From Agelas oroides (lineage: Eukaryota; Porifera; Demospongiae; Agelasida; Agelasidae): 64,000 nt of DNA. Shown here in pieces: positions 23,466 through 33,125 of this stretch. The stretch is from contig OX422201.1 of NCBI GenBank assembly GCA_949130485.1, positions 3,260,516 through 3,324,515 on the forward strand. Reading direction: 5' to 3'. Each line of letters begins with the position of its first letter. The stretch's first letter is position 1. The notes under the pieces were generated by a model, which worked only from the letters and a program-made list of their open reading frames with translations, had not been told where the DNA came from and did no database searches. The translations under genes were made by a program, and so were the position numbers.

Positions 23466-23704
23466 AAAAAAAAATTTATATGCAACAAACAAACCTGAAT
23501 TTTAACCACTGCAACACTCCTCTTCTTTTCTTCATCACGTAACTCTCTTTTCTCCCTTTCCTTTCGCAAAAACTCTTCTCTTTCAACTACTAACAAATTT
23601 CTAGAAAACATGGCCAACCGCTATGGAACATGTAGTGTAAACATCGCGATTCCCAACCCCTAATTATGCGTTGCGCTGTTCCGTATACTTCCGTGCATTT
23701 TAAC

Positions 23705-24147
23705 ATGAGGGCACCATCGGGAACCATGCAAGTGAGTATGCTTTGGTTAAAGCGAGGGTTAAAGCTCCAAGTAGGTATTAAAGCTGTTCTGAGATTGAGA
23801 CTGTCAAACGTGTGCTGGAATCCCTCCAATCTCAAGGAAATGAGCCATGGTGGGTTGTGTTTGACAGCAAGTCCATGGGTCCCAGCCAGAATGGAAACTT
23901 CCAAGTGGCACCCTGCAGCGAAGATTCTTCTGGTCAGGTGGTGATGGCATTGGCTTCTTTCTACTTTACAGCTTCAGCCAGAGAGGATCACTGGGTATGG
24001 TTTGACTACAGCTCCACTAATGTCAACCTCTTCAAGTCTACTCAAGTCTCAACACTCAACGAAGATGTCTACAGTCAAGTTCATCAAGCAGTAATTGATA
24101 AACTTGGCAATAATGCAACCACCTTCATTGGTGACCTGGATATTTGA
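23705..24147 (+). CDS. unrecognised small protein, possibly two exons
   Basis: An open frame from 23794 to the TGA at 24147 (117 codons) may be joined to a short first exon (23705-23731, MRAPSGTMQ) by a 62-bp intron with GT (23732) and AG (23792-23793) in phase 0. The conceptual protein looks like an ordinary globular sequence: VKRVLESLQSQGNEPWWVVF, VVMALASFYF, then DHWVWFDYSST, and ends FIGDLDI. It shows no signal peptide, repeats or low complexity. I do not recognise the family. The second exon lies wholly in the roughly 1-kb stretch that copy 1 of the duplication has and copy 2 lacks. It could be a recently gained or a lost gene; without homologues the call stays tentative. Confidence 0.45.
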
Positions 24148-24958
24148 AACTTGAAACTTACGGAAGTAACTGATGGGCTAGTATAGTGGACTGTATTATC
24201 ATTCATTTTGACTCTATATTAGTTGTTGAAATTAGTATAGTTATCTTGATGGTTCTTTACTGGAGTAACTTCAACTAAGAAAAAACTTCAGAATAACATC
24301 AATATAGCTATATATACAAACATATACCTGCACTGGTTTCAGGACAACCACTAATTTTTTCCTGTGCCGTCTATAGCTGAACATAATAGCATGCTGACGT
24401 CGTAATAATAGAGCTTTGAAAAACTCAGATTGGAATCCTACAACACCTGGAAGGGAGATAGTGAAACCAAACAGCATACTTATATAATTCTATTATATAT
24501 ATGTGATAACTAAGTACTTGATAACTAATAGAGATGCCATGAACGTGAACTGAGTCATGATAAACCTAATTCTTTCCAAGTGGATCATTTTTCTTGTTTC
24601 TTGGTGATGTTTCAATCTGTGTAATATTCTCACTATATCAAGTGCAACCACAATCCCATAACTTGAAACAGTACTCACAGTTCATGCAAGTTCAAGCGTG
24701 TAATCATGGCACGTACAGGTAGTCTGGACTCCAGACCCTACAGTACAGGCTTTAATCCACCTAGTTTTCTCTTTTGCGCTGGAATGTGAATAGTTTTCAT
24801 ACTACGGTAAGTACTTAATGCATTAATTTAGCATACAGTTCAGAGCAAAGAAGCATATGACAGCAACTAGTGAATGACTCTTATCTGCATATAGTACCTA
24901 GCACTACACATCAGCAAAAAGGCATTGCCTGCAAGCAAGCTACGTGTTATGCATAGTC

Positions 24959-25072
24959 TAGCCTTGTTCCCAGGCCTCCCCTGTTTTACCTTCCGTTTGC
25001 GTTCACAATAATACACGGGAGCGGAAGGCCGCAAACGGAAGGTAAAACGGGGGAGGCCTGGGAACGAGGCTA
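24959..25072. mobile_element. 114-bp foldback insertion of the TAGCCTCG family
   Basis: It starts TAGCCTTGTTCCCAGGC and ends GGGAACGAGGCTA; nearly the whole element is one hairpin (arms include TTACCTTCCGTTTGCG and its complement). The exact 9-bp repeat TGCATAGTC flanks it (24950-24958 and 25073-25081). The equivalent place in duplication copy 2 (near 51317-51330) has no insertion. Confidence 0.9.
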
Positions 25073-25692
25073 TGCATAGTCAGTGCCATGTGTTAATTTT
25101 TGGAGTTCTTGCAGAAAGAATACGAAAACTGAACATGGACCAACTGGGAAGCAAAGGGCCCTCTGTCAAACACAAAATGTAGTTCCGGCCTCCGAGCTAC
25201 GAGCTAAGAGCAACAGGAGTGCTGGGATTGCAGCAGATAGGACCCATAAGGGGACACTTCCAAACTATTTTTTTAAAAATTAGCGTCATTATGACGTTAA
25301 GTCTTGGACCCCCTCCCCCCCCCCCCCCCCCCCCCCACCTCTTAGCGTCATGGCAAAAGTCGCTGATAGTCATACCTGGACTTGAAGACAGTGGCAGATA
25401 TACATGTAGGACATTCTATATAACATCATGTGTAGCTACATGTAGACACAAGCTCAAGACCTATTATTAAAAAGGATGGTTCGAAGTTCATGCTAAAATT
25501 AGCGTCATGGCCCTAACCCCTTCCCCCCTTAGCGTCATAATGACGCTAAAATACTTTGGAAGTGTCCCCTAAGTGAAACCGATAGGAGGATGGGATAGAC
25601 AGCCAAATTTTTGAAAAGTGACTGCATTAACTATTTCATCATCAAGGATCAAAGTAGCCTTGTTTCCAGCCCTCACCCCCCAAACTTCCTGT

Positions 25693-25840
25693 GGATTGTG
25701 AGGGCTAGTTGGCTGCTGCATGGTTGTAGCTCAGTGGTATATAGAGCACTGATAGCTCAAGCTGAGAGCCCTGGGTTTGTTTGATACCTGACAACTACTA
25801 CCTTTTCACTGTCCTTTATTTCACCTCACAACATCAAGAT
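25693..25840 (+). mobile_element. tRNA-derived SINE in duplication copy 1
   Basis: GGATTGTGAGGG leader, TAGCTCAGTGG A-box-like segment, damaged B-box region, and the tail CCTTTATTTCACCTCACAAC. The same insertion is present at 52025-52162, so it predates the segmental duplication. Confidence 0.75.
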
Positions 25841-25984
25841 AGTTATAGCTATGCAGCTGAAATGTTTAAAGCAATCACAAAGTTTGTATTTTGACTTATA
25901 GTAGTGAAATGGAAGGCATTCTGGGCTGAACCTGAGTGAGTGCATGTGCAAAACATGCAGCAGCAGCCACATCATCATCAACAT

Positions 25985-26815
25985 TTTTTGTTCACAACCA
26001 CACAACACGACAAGTGCCTGCAAGCAAGTCACTGCCTTAGCATCGCTGTCCACACCCACACAACATGGCAGGTGCCTGTTAGTGGCCACTGCCTCAGCAC
26101 CACTGTCCACACCCACATGACAAGGCAGGTGCCAGTTAGTGGCCACTGCCTCAGCACCACTGTCCACACCCACACGACATGGCAGGTGCCCGTTAGCGGC
26201 CACTGTCTCAGCACCACTGTCCACACCCACACGACATGGCAGGTGCCCGTTAGCGGCCACTGTCTCAGCACCACTGTCCACACCCACACGACATGGCAGG
26301 TGCCCGTTAGCGGCCACTGCCTCAGCACCACTGTCCACACCCACACGACATGGCAGGTGCCCGTTAGCGGCCACTGCCTCAGCACCACTGTCCACACCCA
26401 CACGACATGGCAGGTGCCAGTTAGCGGCCACTGCCTCAGCACCACTGTCCACACCCACACGACATGGCAGGTGCCAGTTAGCGGCCACTGCCTCAGCACC
26501 ACTGTCCACACCCACACGACATGGCAGGTGCCAGTTAGCGGCCACTGCCTCAGCACCACTGTCCACACCCACACGACATGGCAGGTGCCAGTTAGCGGCC
26601 ACTGCCTCAGCACCACTGTCCACACCCACACGACATGGCAGGTGCCAGTTAGCGGCCACTGCCTCAGCACCACTGTCCACACCCACACGACATGGCAGGT
26701 GCCAGTTAGCGGCCACTGCCTCAGCACCACTGTCCACACCCACACGACATGGCAGGTGCCAGTTAGTGGCCACTGCCTCAGCACCACTGTCCACACCCAC
26801 ATGGCGTGGCAGCTA
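25985..26815. repeat. 57-bp minisatellite, about 13-14 copies
   Basis: The unit contains CACGACATGGCAGGTGCC, GTTAGCGGCCACTGC and CTCAGCACCACTGTCCACAC. Central units are nearly identical (26401-26760); outer units carry more changes. The 57-bp period equals 19 codons, so long frames stay open on both strands at once; these are artefacts of the period. The array is absent from duplication copy 2, which diverges at its left edge. Confidence 0.95.
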
Positions 26816-26819
26816 GTTA

Positions 26820-27000
26820 GTGGCCACTCCCATGCTCAGGCAGTGGCCGCTAGTTGGCACTTGCCATGTCTTGTGGGTATGGACAGCAATGCTCAGAGAG
26901 TGGCCGCTAGTTGGCACTTGCCATGTCTTGTGGGTATGGACAGCAATACTCATGTCAACACCCATACAACATGGCAAGTGTCAGCTAGCGGCCACTCATG
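26820..27000. repeat. minisatellite units in inverted orientation
   Basis: Two units run opposite to the main array (GCAGTGGCCGCTAGTTGGCA, CTTGCCATGTCTTGTGGGTA, repeated at a roughly 63-bp spacing), then one unit returns to the original orientation (ACAACATGGCAAGTGTCAGC). This records an inversion within the array. Confidence 0.8.
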
Positions 27001-27509
27001 CTTTCTATAAAATGAACACCAAAGACACTGCCTTCGGAAGTGGCTTGCTCGGTTGCTGTCCTTCTGGATAGCTAGCTACATAGCTACACTAAAGTCTTCT
27101 AGATCTTTGAACCAGTAGATTGCTCTCTCTTCACTTTAGACTCAAAGTAATGTATAAAAAAGCAGGGCATATTAGCGTACATATGCATGCACAATGCAGT
27201 CCCACTAGTGTCAGGCTTACTTAGGCTCTCCCTTTACAGATGAGTGAAAGAAGCTTAGACAGTGAGTGAAGAGTGAACCTACACACTACCCTGGTCACAT
27301 GGTGGCAGCATAAAAAGTACTATTACAGTCCGTTTGATAAATTCCCTTAAGTGTATGGTGCTAGCACCCACATTCAACTATACTTTTTGTACCTTGACAT
27401 CACGCATATGATAGAGTTTTCAGGCCTTACTTGCTTTTGTATATTGCAAGTGATGGGAAGCTAAGTGGGGGTGTTGGAACGAGGTCATGGCAAACAGTGA
27501 GGTACTCAC

Positions 27510-27657
27510 CACATATAAATGCAGTGCTCCTAGGTTTGTGAATGACTCCAAAAGTTGCTGCACAAATGGGCTAGACACCAGCAGTAACATGAAGAAAGCT
27601 ACCAAATATAGGAATAGCCATTGACATCTGGCAGAGAAGTTTGATCGTCTCATCTGC
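27510..27657 (-). CDS. candidate internal exon with a membrane segment
   Basis: On the minus strand a 148-nt open segment is bounded by a good acceptor (CTCTTTCAG ending at 27658) and a good donor (GTGAGT from 27509). It encodes MRRSNFSARCQW followed by a hydrophobic run LFLYLVAFFMLLLVSS and then PFVQQLLESF. It looks like one exon of a membrane protein. I could not find neighbouring exons with confidence; another weak candidate lies at about 24350-24450 on the same strand. It sits in a part of duplication copy 1 that copy 2 lacks. It could still be chance, so confidence is low. Confidence 0.25.
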
Positions 27658-27804
27658 CTGAAAGAGATTGTCAGAAAGCAAAGGCATATATGGATGAAAA
27701 AGAAACTACTTTAGAAATAGTCATGGCAAAGGGAGTATTATGAGTCATACAGAGGTCAAACTATATATTGAGTACCGTCTATCTTCCAATAAAATGATTT
27801 CAAC

Positions 27805-28107
27805 TCCCCATTGTGGTAACTTGGAGCCCGCACACCATCCAACATCACCATTTGGCTTTCACATAGACAGACTGAATTATTCCAACAGACATGCAAATAT
27901 ATATAGAAAACATACAAATGTAGCTTACATAATACTATGTACATTCCTTCCCCCTAAACAAAAGTAACTTGAACTCTACAGAGTATCAGAGTGTCTCTCT
28001 GGGGGATGATGAACTCTAGTAGGGTAACGACACTCAGTCTGTTGTCTCAGTCTAGCTGGAGTCTCCTCTAGCTTCTGCTCTGAGGTCTCTCCATGCTCAC
28101 GGTCCTG
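27805..28107 (+). mobile_element. Ty3/gypsy 3'-end fragment, plus orientation
   Basis: GGTAACTTGGAGCCCGCACA through CAGACTGAATTATTCCAACA to CTCTGAGGTCTCTCCATGCT matches, in reverse, 52505-52810 next to the integrase remnant. This places the element's 3' region and probable LTR part here, in the opposite orientation to the copy at 52.5-53.5 kb. Confidence 0.7.
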
Positions 28108-28194
28108 CATAGTCTAGCTATATGCAACTGCGACCAACTTTGTGACGGCCACTGCCATGGCTGCAATGGGCTGGGGTCGATTGACACTGTCATA

Positions 28195-30640
28195 GTAGAG
28201 TCTCAATCTCGGCATACACCAACAAAACGTTCTAGTGAGCGACTTCATCCTTGAACATCCGGATAACACTTGATGAGGGTCTGTTTCATCAGTGAACTTG
28301 TCAAGCATGACAGGCTCAAAGGGAAGCTTTAGTGCAAGCAGACTTTCAATGTTTTGATGTATTCTGTGGTTGAGGTCATCTAGGTGTTGTGATTTCATGT
28401 TGGTTTCAGATGACTGCGGTGCACCCTAACTGGCCTTAGCCTCCACATCTTCCTTTGTAAGGAGGGAATTAAGTTACTGTTTGGCCCAAATATGAGGGTA
28501 CCATATTTACGCACAGGGCACCTGTAGGTGATGTAGTGTTGGAGATTAGCTTTCAGGAAACTCAATACTCACATGCGTGTCACTGACTTGTGTATATCAC
28601 CCTGCTTACCTAGGTTTGCAGTGACAGCAAGCATCTCAGCATGGTTGCAAAGAAAGTCATGGACTGCTGGTAAGTGTAAAACTCGTCTACAGCAGTTCTT
28701 CAGCTTCCATAACTGTAGTGCAGTTTACTGCTGCGTCACGCACATGCTGTAAATTGCCTAGCTCATTGATAACTTCTGCTTCAAGGTGCTAATCACTAGT
28801 AGGAAGTCACTGTTTCTACTGACTAGCATGTTTGCATTAAAATCACCAAATGTAATTTTAGCAATTGTAGCAAACATCATTGGAATTGCCTCAAACCCTG
28901 CAGTTTCCATCAAGTGGCTTTGTATTACAAGTGGGTTTGGGCACTGCCTTGGAGTACCATGATTAAGTGATGAACCACACGTGAAGCAGTTGCATGGTTG
29001 GTGTGGGATGCAGTCCGTTGTATAGCAGGTGGTAATGGTGAGACTGCACAAGGGGGTGGCAGGATGTTGAACAATCCCACGTATAAACCAAGGTGGGAAA
29101 AATTAGGCAAAGCAGTAGTGTGTTGCGCACATGGATGCAAAGAATGTGTTATTGCATGTAGCAAAGTGATAACCAAGGAAAAATTGACACAACTTTGTGA
29201 AGATGCTGCACTTGAATGTAGCAGTGATACCATCCCTGTACCTAATTTTATTGCAACATGGTTGACATATCAACTTGAACAATGAAACTCCCGTGAGAGT
29301 ACGAACTCACAAGCAACATTGACTGCTCTGCATGGAAAGACATCAGAGCATGTTTGCCATCACAGAGTTCACATCTCTTGGACTCATCACCTGCATAATG
29401 CCTGTCTTATGCTCATTCATAGCATCCTGTTGGTATTACGTGTAATGTTTTTATTTCACATCTTTTAGATCAACAATCATACAAGATATGCTCACCTGCA
29501 CAACAAGATCGTTGCTAAGATAACACTCATGTAGGCTACCAGCTGTTATTAATTAATGCATTTCTGTGCAGGTCTCTGGAAATAATTACACAAGAACAAC
29601 TTCAAGTTTCCTGTGCAGTGAGACCTGTTAACCAGCAATCTAACTTCCTGAAGTTAGCAGAGGTTTATGATAACTTGTTGTTGATGGAAAGTTTGGTAGC
29701 CACAGTCCTCTTTACCATGTCCAGGATAAAGAATTATTCATGATGCACGTTGTTTGCCTGTTGTGTGAAAAAAAAACAACAAAAAAAAACACAACTCTAT
29801 GACTTCCGATTCTGTTGGTGGATCGACTGTGTACTACCCTGTTCCAAGAATCGTCTAACGTCACTGAGGATACCACTGGAGTTTTCTGGCAAGTGTTTAG
29901 CTGTGGAGTTCTGAACAATACAAGCAAACAGCTTTGTGTGAATCTTCTTACCTCACTCTCATTTCATAAAAGTTCTGTAATGAGAGCTGGGAGTGTGGTA
30001 GAGTTCTCTGTTGTTGAAATTTTTTGTTCACTGTTGATTGCTGACAACTTTCAAACGATTACAATGTACTGTCCTTCTCCGCTTAGGTCATTCCACTATC
30101 AAGCGTGTCAAAGTATGTTTAAGCATGCCTGTTCCATGTTGAACAATTATGGATGTCACTGCAGCTCTACAATAATTGTTTGCATAGTATTGTGTACTGT
30201 TAAATGGGAAGCTAGATCAGTTGTGTTGTATGTATTTCTGTTGAGCCACCTGTGAGGTAGATGCTTCATTGTGGGGCAAGTTTCTCTGCTAAACAGCATT
30301 GAGTGCAGCTTTAGAGAGTGGTAAGTTGATATTATTGTTAATCGTCATAAACTGTGCATTATATAGGAATTAACCCGTGGCTGGATTCTTCATGGACATG
30401 CCATTAGATCTAGCTAATGCATGATGCTACTTTTTGCATGTGCCTTTATAATTACAGTTTGAAATTGGGCCTATTCAGAATCATATAGCTTATACATATA
30501 TAGCTAACTCTTCATGAGCTCTACTTGAATTGTACATTTATGCTCCTGCAGATGTAATTACTCAATTTTTTGGTACACAAGGATAACAACTGTTTTATTT
30601 ACATGGCAGTTTGTCTGCATAGATATTCAGAATGGATAAT
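28195..30640. other. duplicated non-genic region with coding remnants
   Basis: Colinear with 53562-56180. It holds minus-strand pieces such as MKSQHLDDLNHR (28363-28398 region) seen in both copies, and the inverted Cys-rich segment at 29056-29245. Stops and frame changes differ between copies. I read it as the remnant of one or more old genes or transposons, not an active gene. Confidence 0.5.
29056..29245 (+). pseudogene. Cys-rich coding remnant, inverted relative to the other duplicate
   Basis: The plus strand reads NNPTYKPRWEK, then VVCCAHGCKE, IACSK, TKEKLTQL and LECSSDTIPVP. The same peptide is on the minus strand in duplication copy 2 (54413-54602), where it follows LICQLCRNKIG. The flanking sequence on both sides is colinear between the copies, so only this segment is flipped. 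The cysteine pattern suggests a zinc-binding domain. I do not recognise the family; a transposon origin is possible. Frame breaks around it in both copies argue against an intact gene. Confidence 0.55.
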
Positions 30641-30645
30641 TATAC

Positions 30646-31735
30646 TCAAGCAACTTGCTTTTGTGCAAACACACAATAGTAAAACTTGGCATTGTTAAAT
30701 GTAAAGTCATCTGTGCACTCCCATCTTCTTCGTTCCTTCACACACATTCCAGCTCTAGTGATACACTGGTCAAGTACCTCAGCTGTGATCATTAACATTG
30801 GGCTCTCACTACCCGCTGAAGGCTCAGACCAGGTGTCTCCTTCAGCTGGCAGACTCAATGCTAGGTAGCCTCCAGGCTTTAGAAGGGATGAAAGCTTGTT
30901 GATGGCCATTTTGAGCTCATCCACTGTGTTGCACACTGATTCCAATGCATTGGTTAGCACCACCAAGTTGAATGCCCCTGCACAAGAAAATTAACGAAGA
31001 AGTACAGTGTTTATATACACGAGTTCATGCATTGTCTCACTATATGTGTTAGGCAAATAACATCCACATATTAAGCATAGTAAGACACTATAATAATGGC
31101 TGTTCAGGAACTTTTGTAAAAAAATCAGTTGCTGTCCAAAAGCTGCCGTGTTGGAAACAGTTAAAAAAGCTACCTTCATGATCCTTCCCAAGAGGATGCT
31201 CAGACTTCAGATCACAACGCTGTATAGTAGTGATCTTTTTCCTTAGCGCTTCTGACCGCTTTTCAATAGAATCAGAGCCCCCCTCGACATCTTTCAATAT
31301 GAACCTAAATAAAATAAATGTGTTGCAGTAAGATATAATTATATGAATGTGCATGCCCTACGATTTCTATATCACTGCAATTGCATACCTCAGATATGGA
31401 CTCCAGTCATATGCTGATGGATCATTGTTTTGCCACAGCTCCACCTCCTTTAAATTTTGGGGCAGATAATCAGAGAAGACAATCGTAGACACATATGGAG
31501 TGGCTACTAGCATGTTAGCAATGCACGGTCCACCAGAGATCTCGACCATTGTGATCACATCAGTAGCACCAATATACGATTTTTCAACTGTGAGATACAT
31601 TTGAAAGAATTCGCCAAACCATTTCAAAATATGCACCTGGTTCCACTGAGGGTGGCTAAATTTAGCTTGCAGATACTTTTTAGCATCGAAATCAGAGTTG
31701 TAGCAGCTTGTGACATCCTTTCTTTGGGCGTCCAT
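30646..31735 (-). CDS. NNMT/PNMT/TEMT-family N-methyltransferase, copy 1
   Basis: Three exons on the minus strand: 31735-31389, 31304-31174 and 30977-30646, joined by introns of 84 and 196 bp with GT/AG ends. The start is the first ATG of the open exon and the stop is TGA at 30646-30648. The predicted protein is 269 residues, close to human NNMT (264). Family features: an N-terminal CYNSDFDAKKYL helix region, the SAM-binding motif I at about 64-71 (VEISGGPC, where vertebrate NNMT has an IGSGP form), an acidic motif II in VFSDYLPQN (D89), YDWSPYL at 109-115, HPLGKDHEG before motif IV, and SLLKPGGYLAL near 190-200. Enzymes of this family move a methyl group from S-adenosylmethionine to nicotinamide, catecholamines, tryptamines or thioethers in the cytosol; the substrate here cannot be told. 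It is the last gene of duplication copy 1 and appears intact. Confidence 0.9.
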
Positions 31736-31804
31736 GTTGTCAGTATCTTGTATCTTTGTTGCGTTCTTAGTAAACCTTCCAAGGTCAGACAGTAATAGCT
31801 GCTA

Positions 31805-32023
31805 CAGCGGTTTGCGTTGACCTTGCAAAATGTGAACCAAAAGGCTGTACACATGAATATAATTATGTGGTAAACTTCTTTACAGGCTGAATAGGAAGCC
31901 TGACCACATAATTATATTCATGTGCACAGCTTTTCGGTTCACAGTTAGCAAGGTCAACGCAAACAGCAGTAATTGGTTTGGGCTTCGTGAGTTCCAATTT
32001 TGCAAGGTCAACGCAAACCACTG
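31805..32023. mobile_element. 219-bp Tc1/mariner-type MITE with TA duplication
   Basis: The ends are CAGCGGTTTGCGTTGACC and GGTCAACGCAAACCACTG, flanked by TA (31803-31804 and 32024-32025). A second internal inverted repeat (CACATGAATATAATTATGTG region, 31848-31925) makes it fold further. It has inserted exactly into the terminal TA of the next element. Confidence 0.85.
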
Positions 32024-32338
32024 TAGTCTCGTCCCCAGACCTACTACGAAAACTGGGGAAGTTTACATACGGCGGTCAGTAAATTGGGTAATTGTAGGTG
32101 TTAATTACATAATACATTATCAGCTACCTGCAGCGTTTGCTTTGGCGCCCCAAAATTTGCACGCTGGCTATTTGTGATGACGCATAAAGCAATTTACTTT
32201 ACCTGAGCAATCTGATTGGTGCGACAACATGCCGATACCCTCGTACGTCCCAGTTTTACCAGTGAACGTGTCCAGACCCTATTTTTCGACAAGGCCGCAG
32301 GGCGCGCGCGAAAAATTTGGTGTCTGGGGACGAGACTA
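32024..32338. mobile_element. inverted-repeat element, TAGTCTCG subfamily, split from its left flank
   Basis: The ends are TAGTCTCGTCCCCAGAC and its complement. The 9 bp right of it, AATAGCTAC (32339-32347), match AATAGCTGC (31794-31802) at 8 of 9 positions. The latter lies left of the TA-flanked MITE, so the target duplication was separated when that MITE landed in this element's first TA. Confidence 0.8.
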
Positions 32339-32481
32339 AATAGCTACCGGCTGCGAATTTCTATCTGACGCACCCTTTTCGAACTTAGTCTCTGCACCGA
32401 AGTTTTCATGAAACAAACTGCGCATGCGTGAGTGGGTGGAGTTGTACCCATGAACCCTACAATATCAAGGTGAGCTATAGC

Positions 32482-32949
32482 TAGCCTCGTCCCCAGGCCC
32501 CAGCCGAAAAATCGGGAAAGGGGCCTGGTCACACTTGCAAACTTTCCCGTATGTGCTGAGCCAGCATATTATGTAACAATTACGTGCCTTACGTGATCAC
32601 GTGCTAGCCAGCTACCGTTGACCATGGCAATACAGAGTAGATGAACAGATCTTGTCACGGATCGACTACAGGCAAATCTTGTGTGGCAAGAGTAGTAGCC
32701 TAGCAGGTGTAAATATGCTCTAAGTTCCTGAAATTTGAGTTTTAAAAAAGTCTGCTAACCTCGTTCCCATTTTCAACTGGTCTTGGAACGAGTCTACTAC
32801 CTTCACGTGTCAAGAATGTAGTAATTGGTAATGGACGAACGTGATTCCTCTACTCCAAACGAAGACTGCTGACACAGCACATATGGGAATTTTTGCAAGT
32901 GTGACCAGGCCCTTTTCCCATTTCTGGGCGGGGCCTGGGGACGAGGCTA
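32482..32949. mobile_element. 468-bp TAGCCTCG-family element nested in another
   Basis: It starts TAGCCTCGTCCCCAGGCC and ends GGCCTGGGGACGAGGCTA. AGCTATAGC flanks it exactly (32473-32481 and 32950-32958). Inner parts also pair: GGCCTGGTCACACTTGCAAA near the left end and its complement near 32890-32912. Confidence 0.9.
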
Positions 32950-33057
32950 AGCTATAGCTACTAATAGCAAAGTTCAAATTTGCCACTGTGACTGAACTAG
33001 TGTTGTAGTTGACAAAAGCAATTGGTTGGTCAACCACTATGTCATTTTATTAATGTG

Positions 33058-33125
33058 CGAAGGGGTGGTTTCTCAGGGTCTCTGTAGCTATAGCTATAGC
33101 TACAGTGACTGAGAAACCACCCCCT
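33058..33125. repeat. short hairpin with GGGGTGGTTTCTCA arms
   Basis: AAGGGGTGGTTTCTCAG (from 33059) is mirrored by CTGAGAAACCACCCCCTT, with a loop containing TAGCTATAGCTATAGCTA. Probably a minimal inverted-repeat insertion. Confidence 0.75.

Larger units (their letters stand above)
23717..31799. repeat. segmental duplication, copy 1
   Basis: Colinear matches to 51131-57375 include GTGAGTATGCTTTGGTTAA (23732 and 51143), CAGTGCCATGTG (25081 and 51326), the SINE (25693 and 52025), GGCATTCTGGGCTGAACCTG, the stretch from 28195 (partner 53562) and the whole methyltransferase gene to TAAACCTTCCAAGG. Copy 1 alone has about 1 kb at 23780-24830, a 114-bp insertion at 24959 and the minisatellite region 25985-27800. 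Confidence 0.9.

Noticed and set aside
25985-26815. CRISPR-like regular repeats
   Set aside because: The units are contiguous with no unique spacers, and the sequence is from an intron-bearing genome.
25826-27071. Long overlapping open frames on both strands (over 200-350 codons)
   Set aside because: They follow entirely from the 57-bp minisatellite whose period is a multiple of three; translations are 19-residue repeats with no start or splice context.
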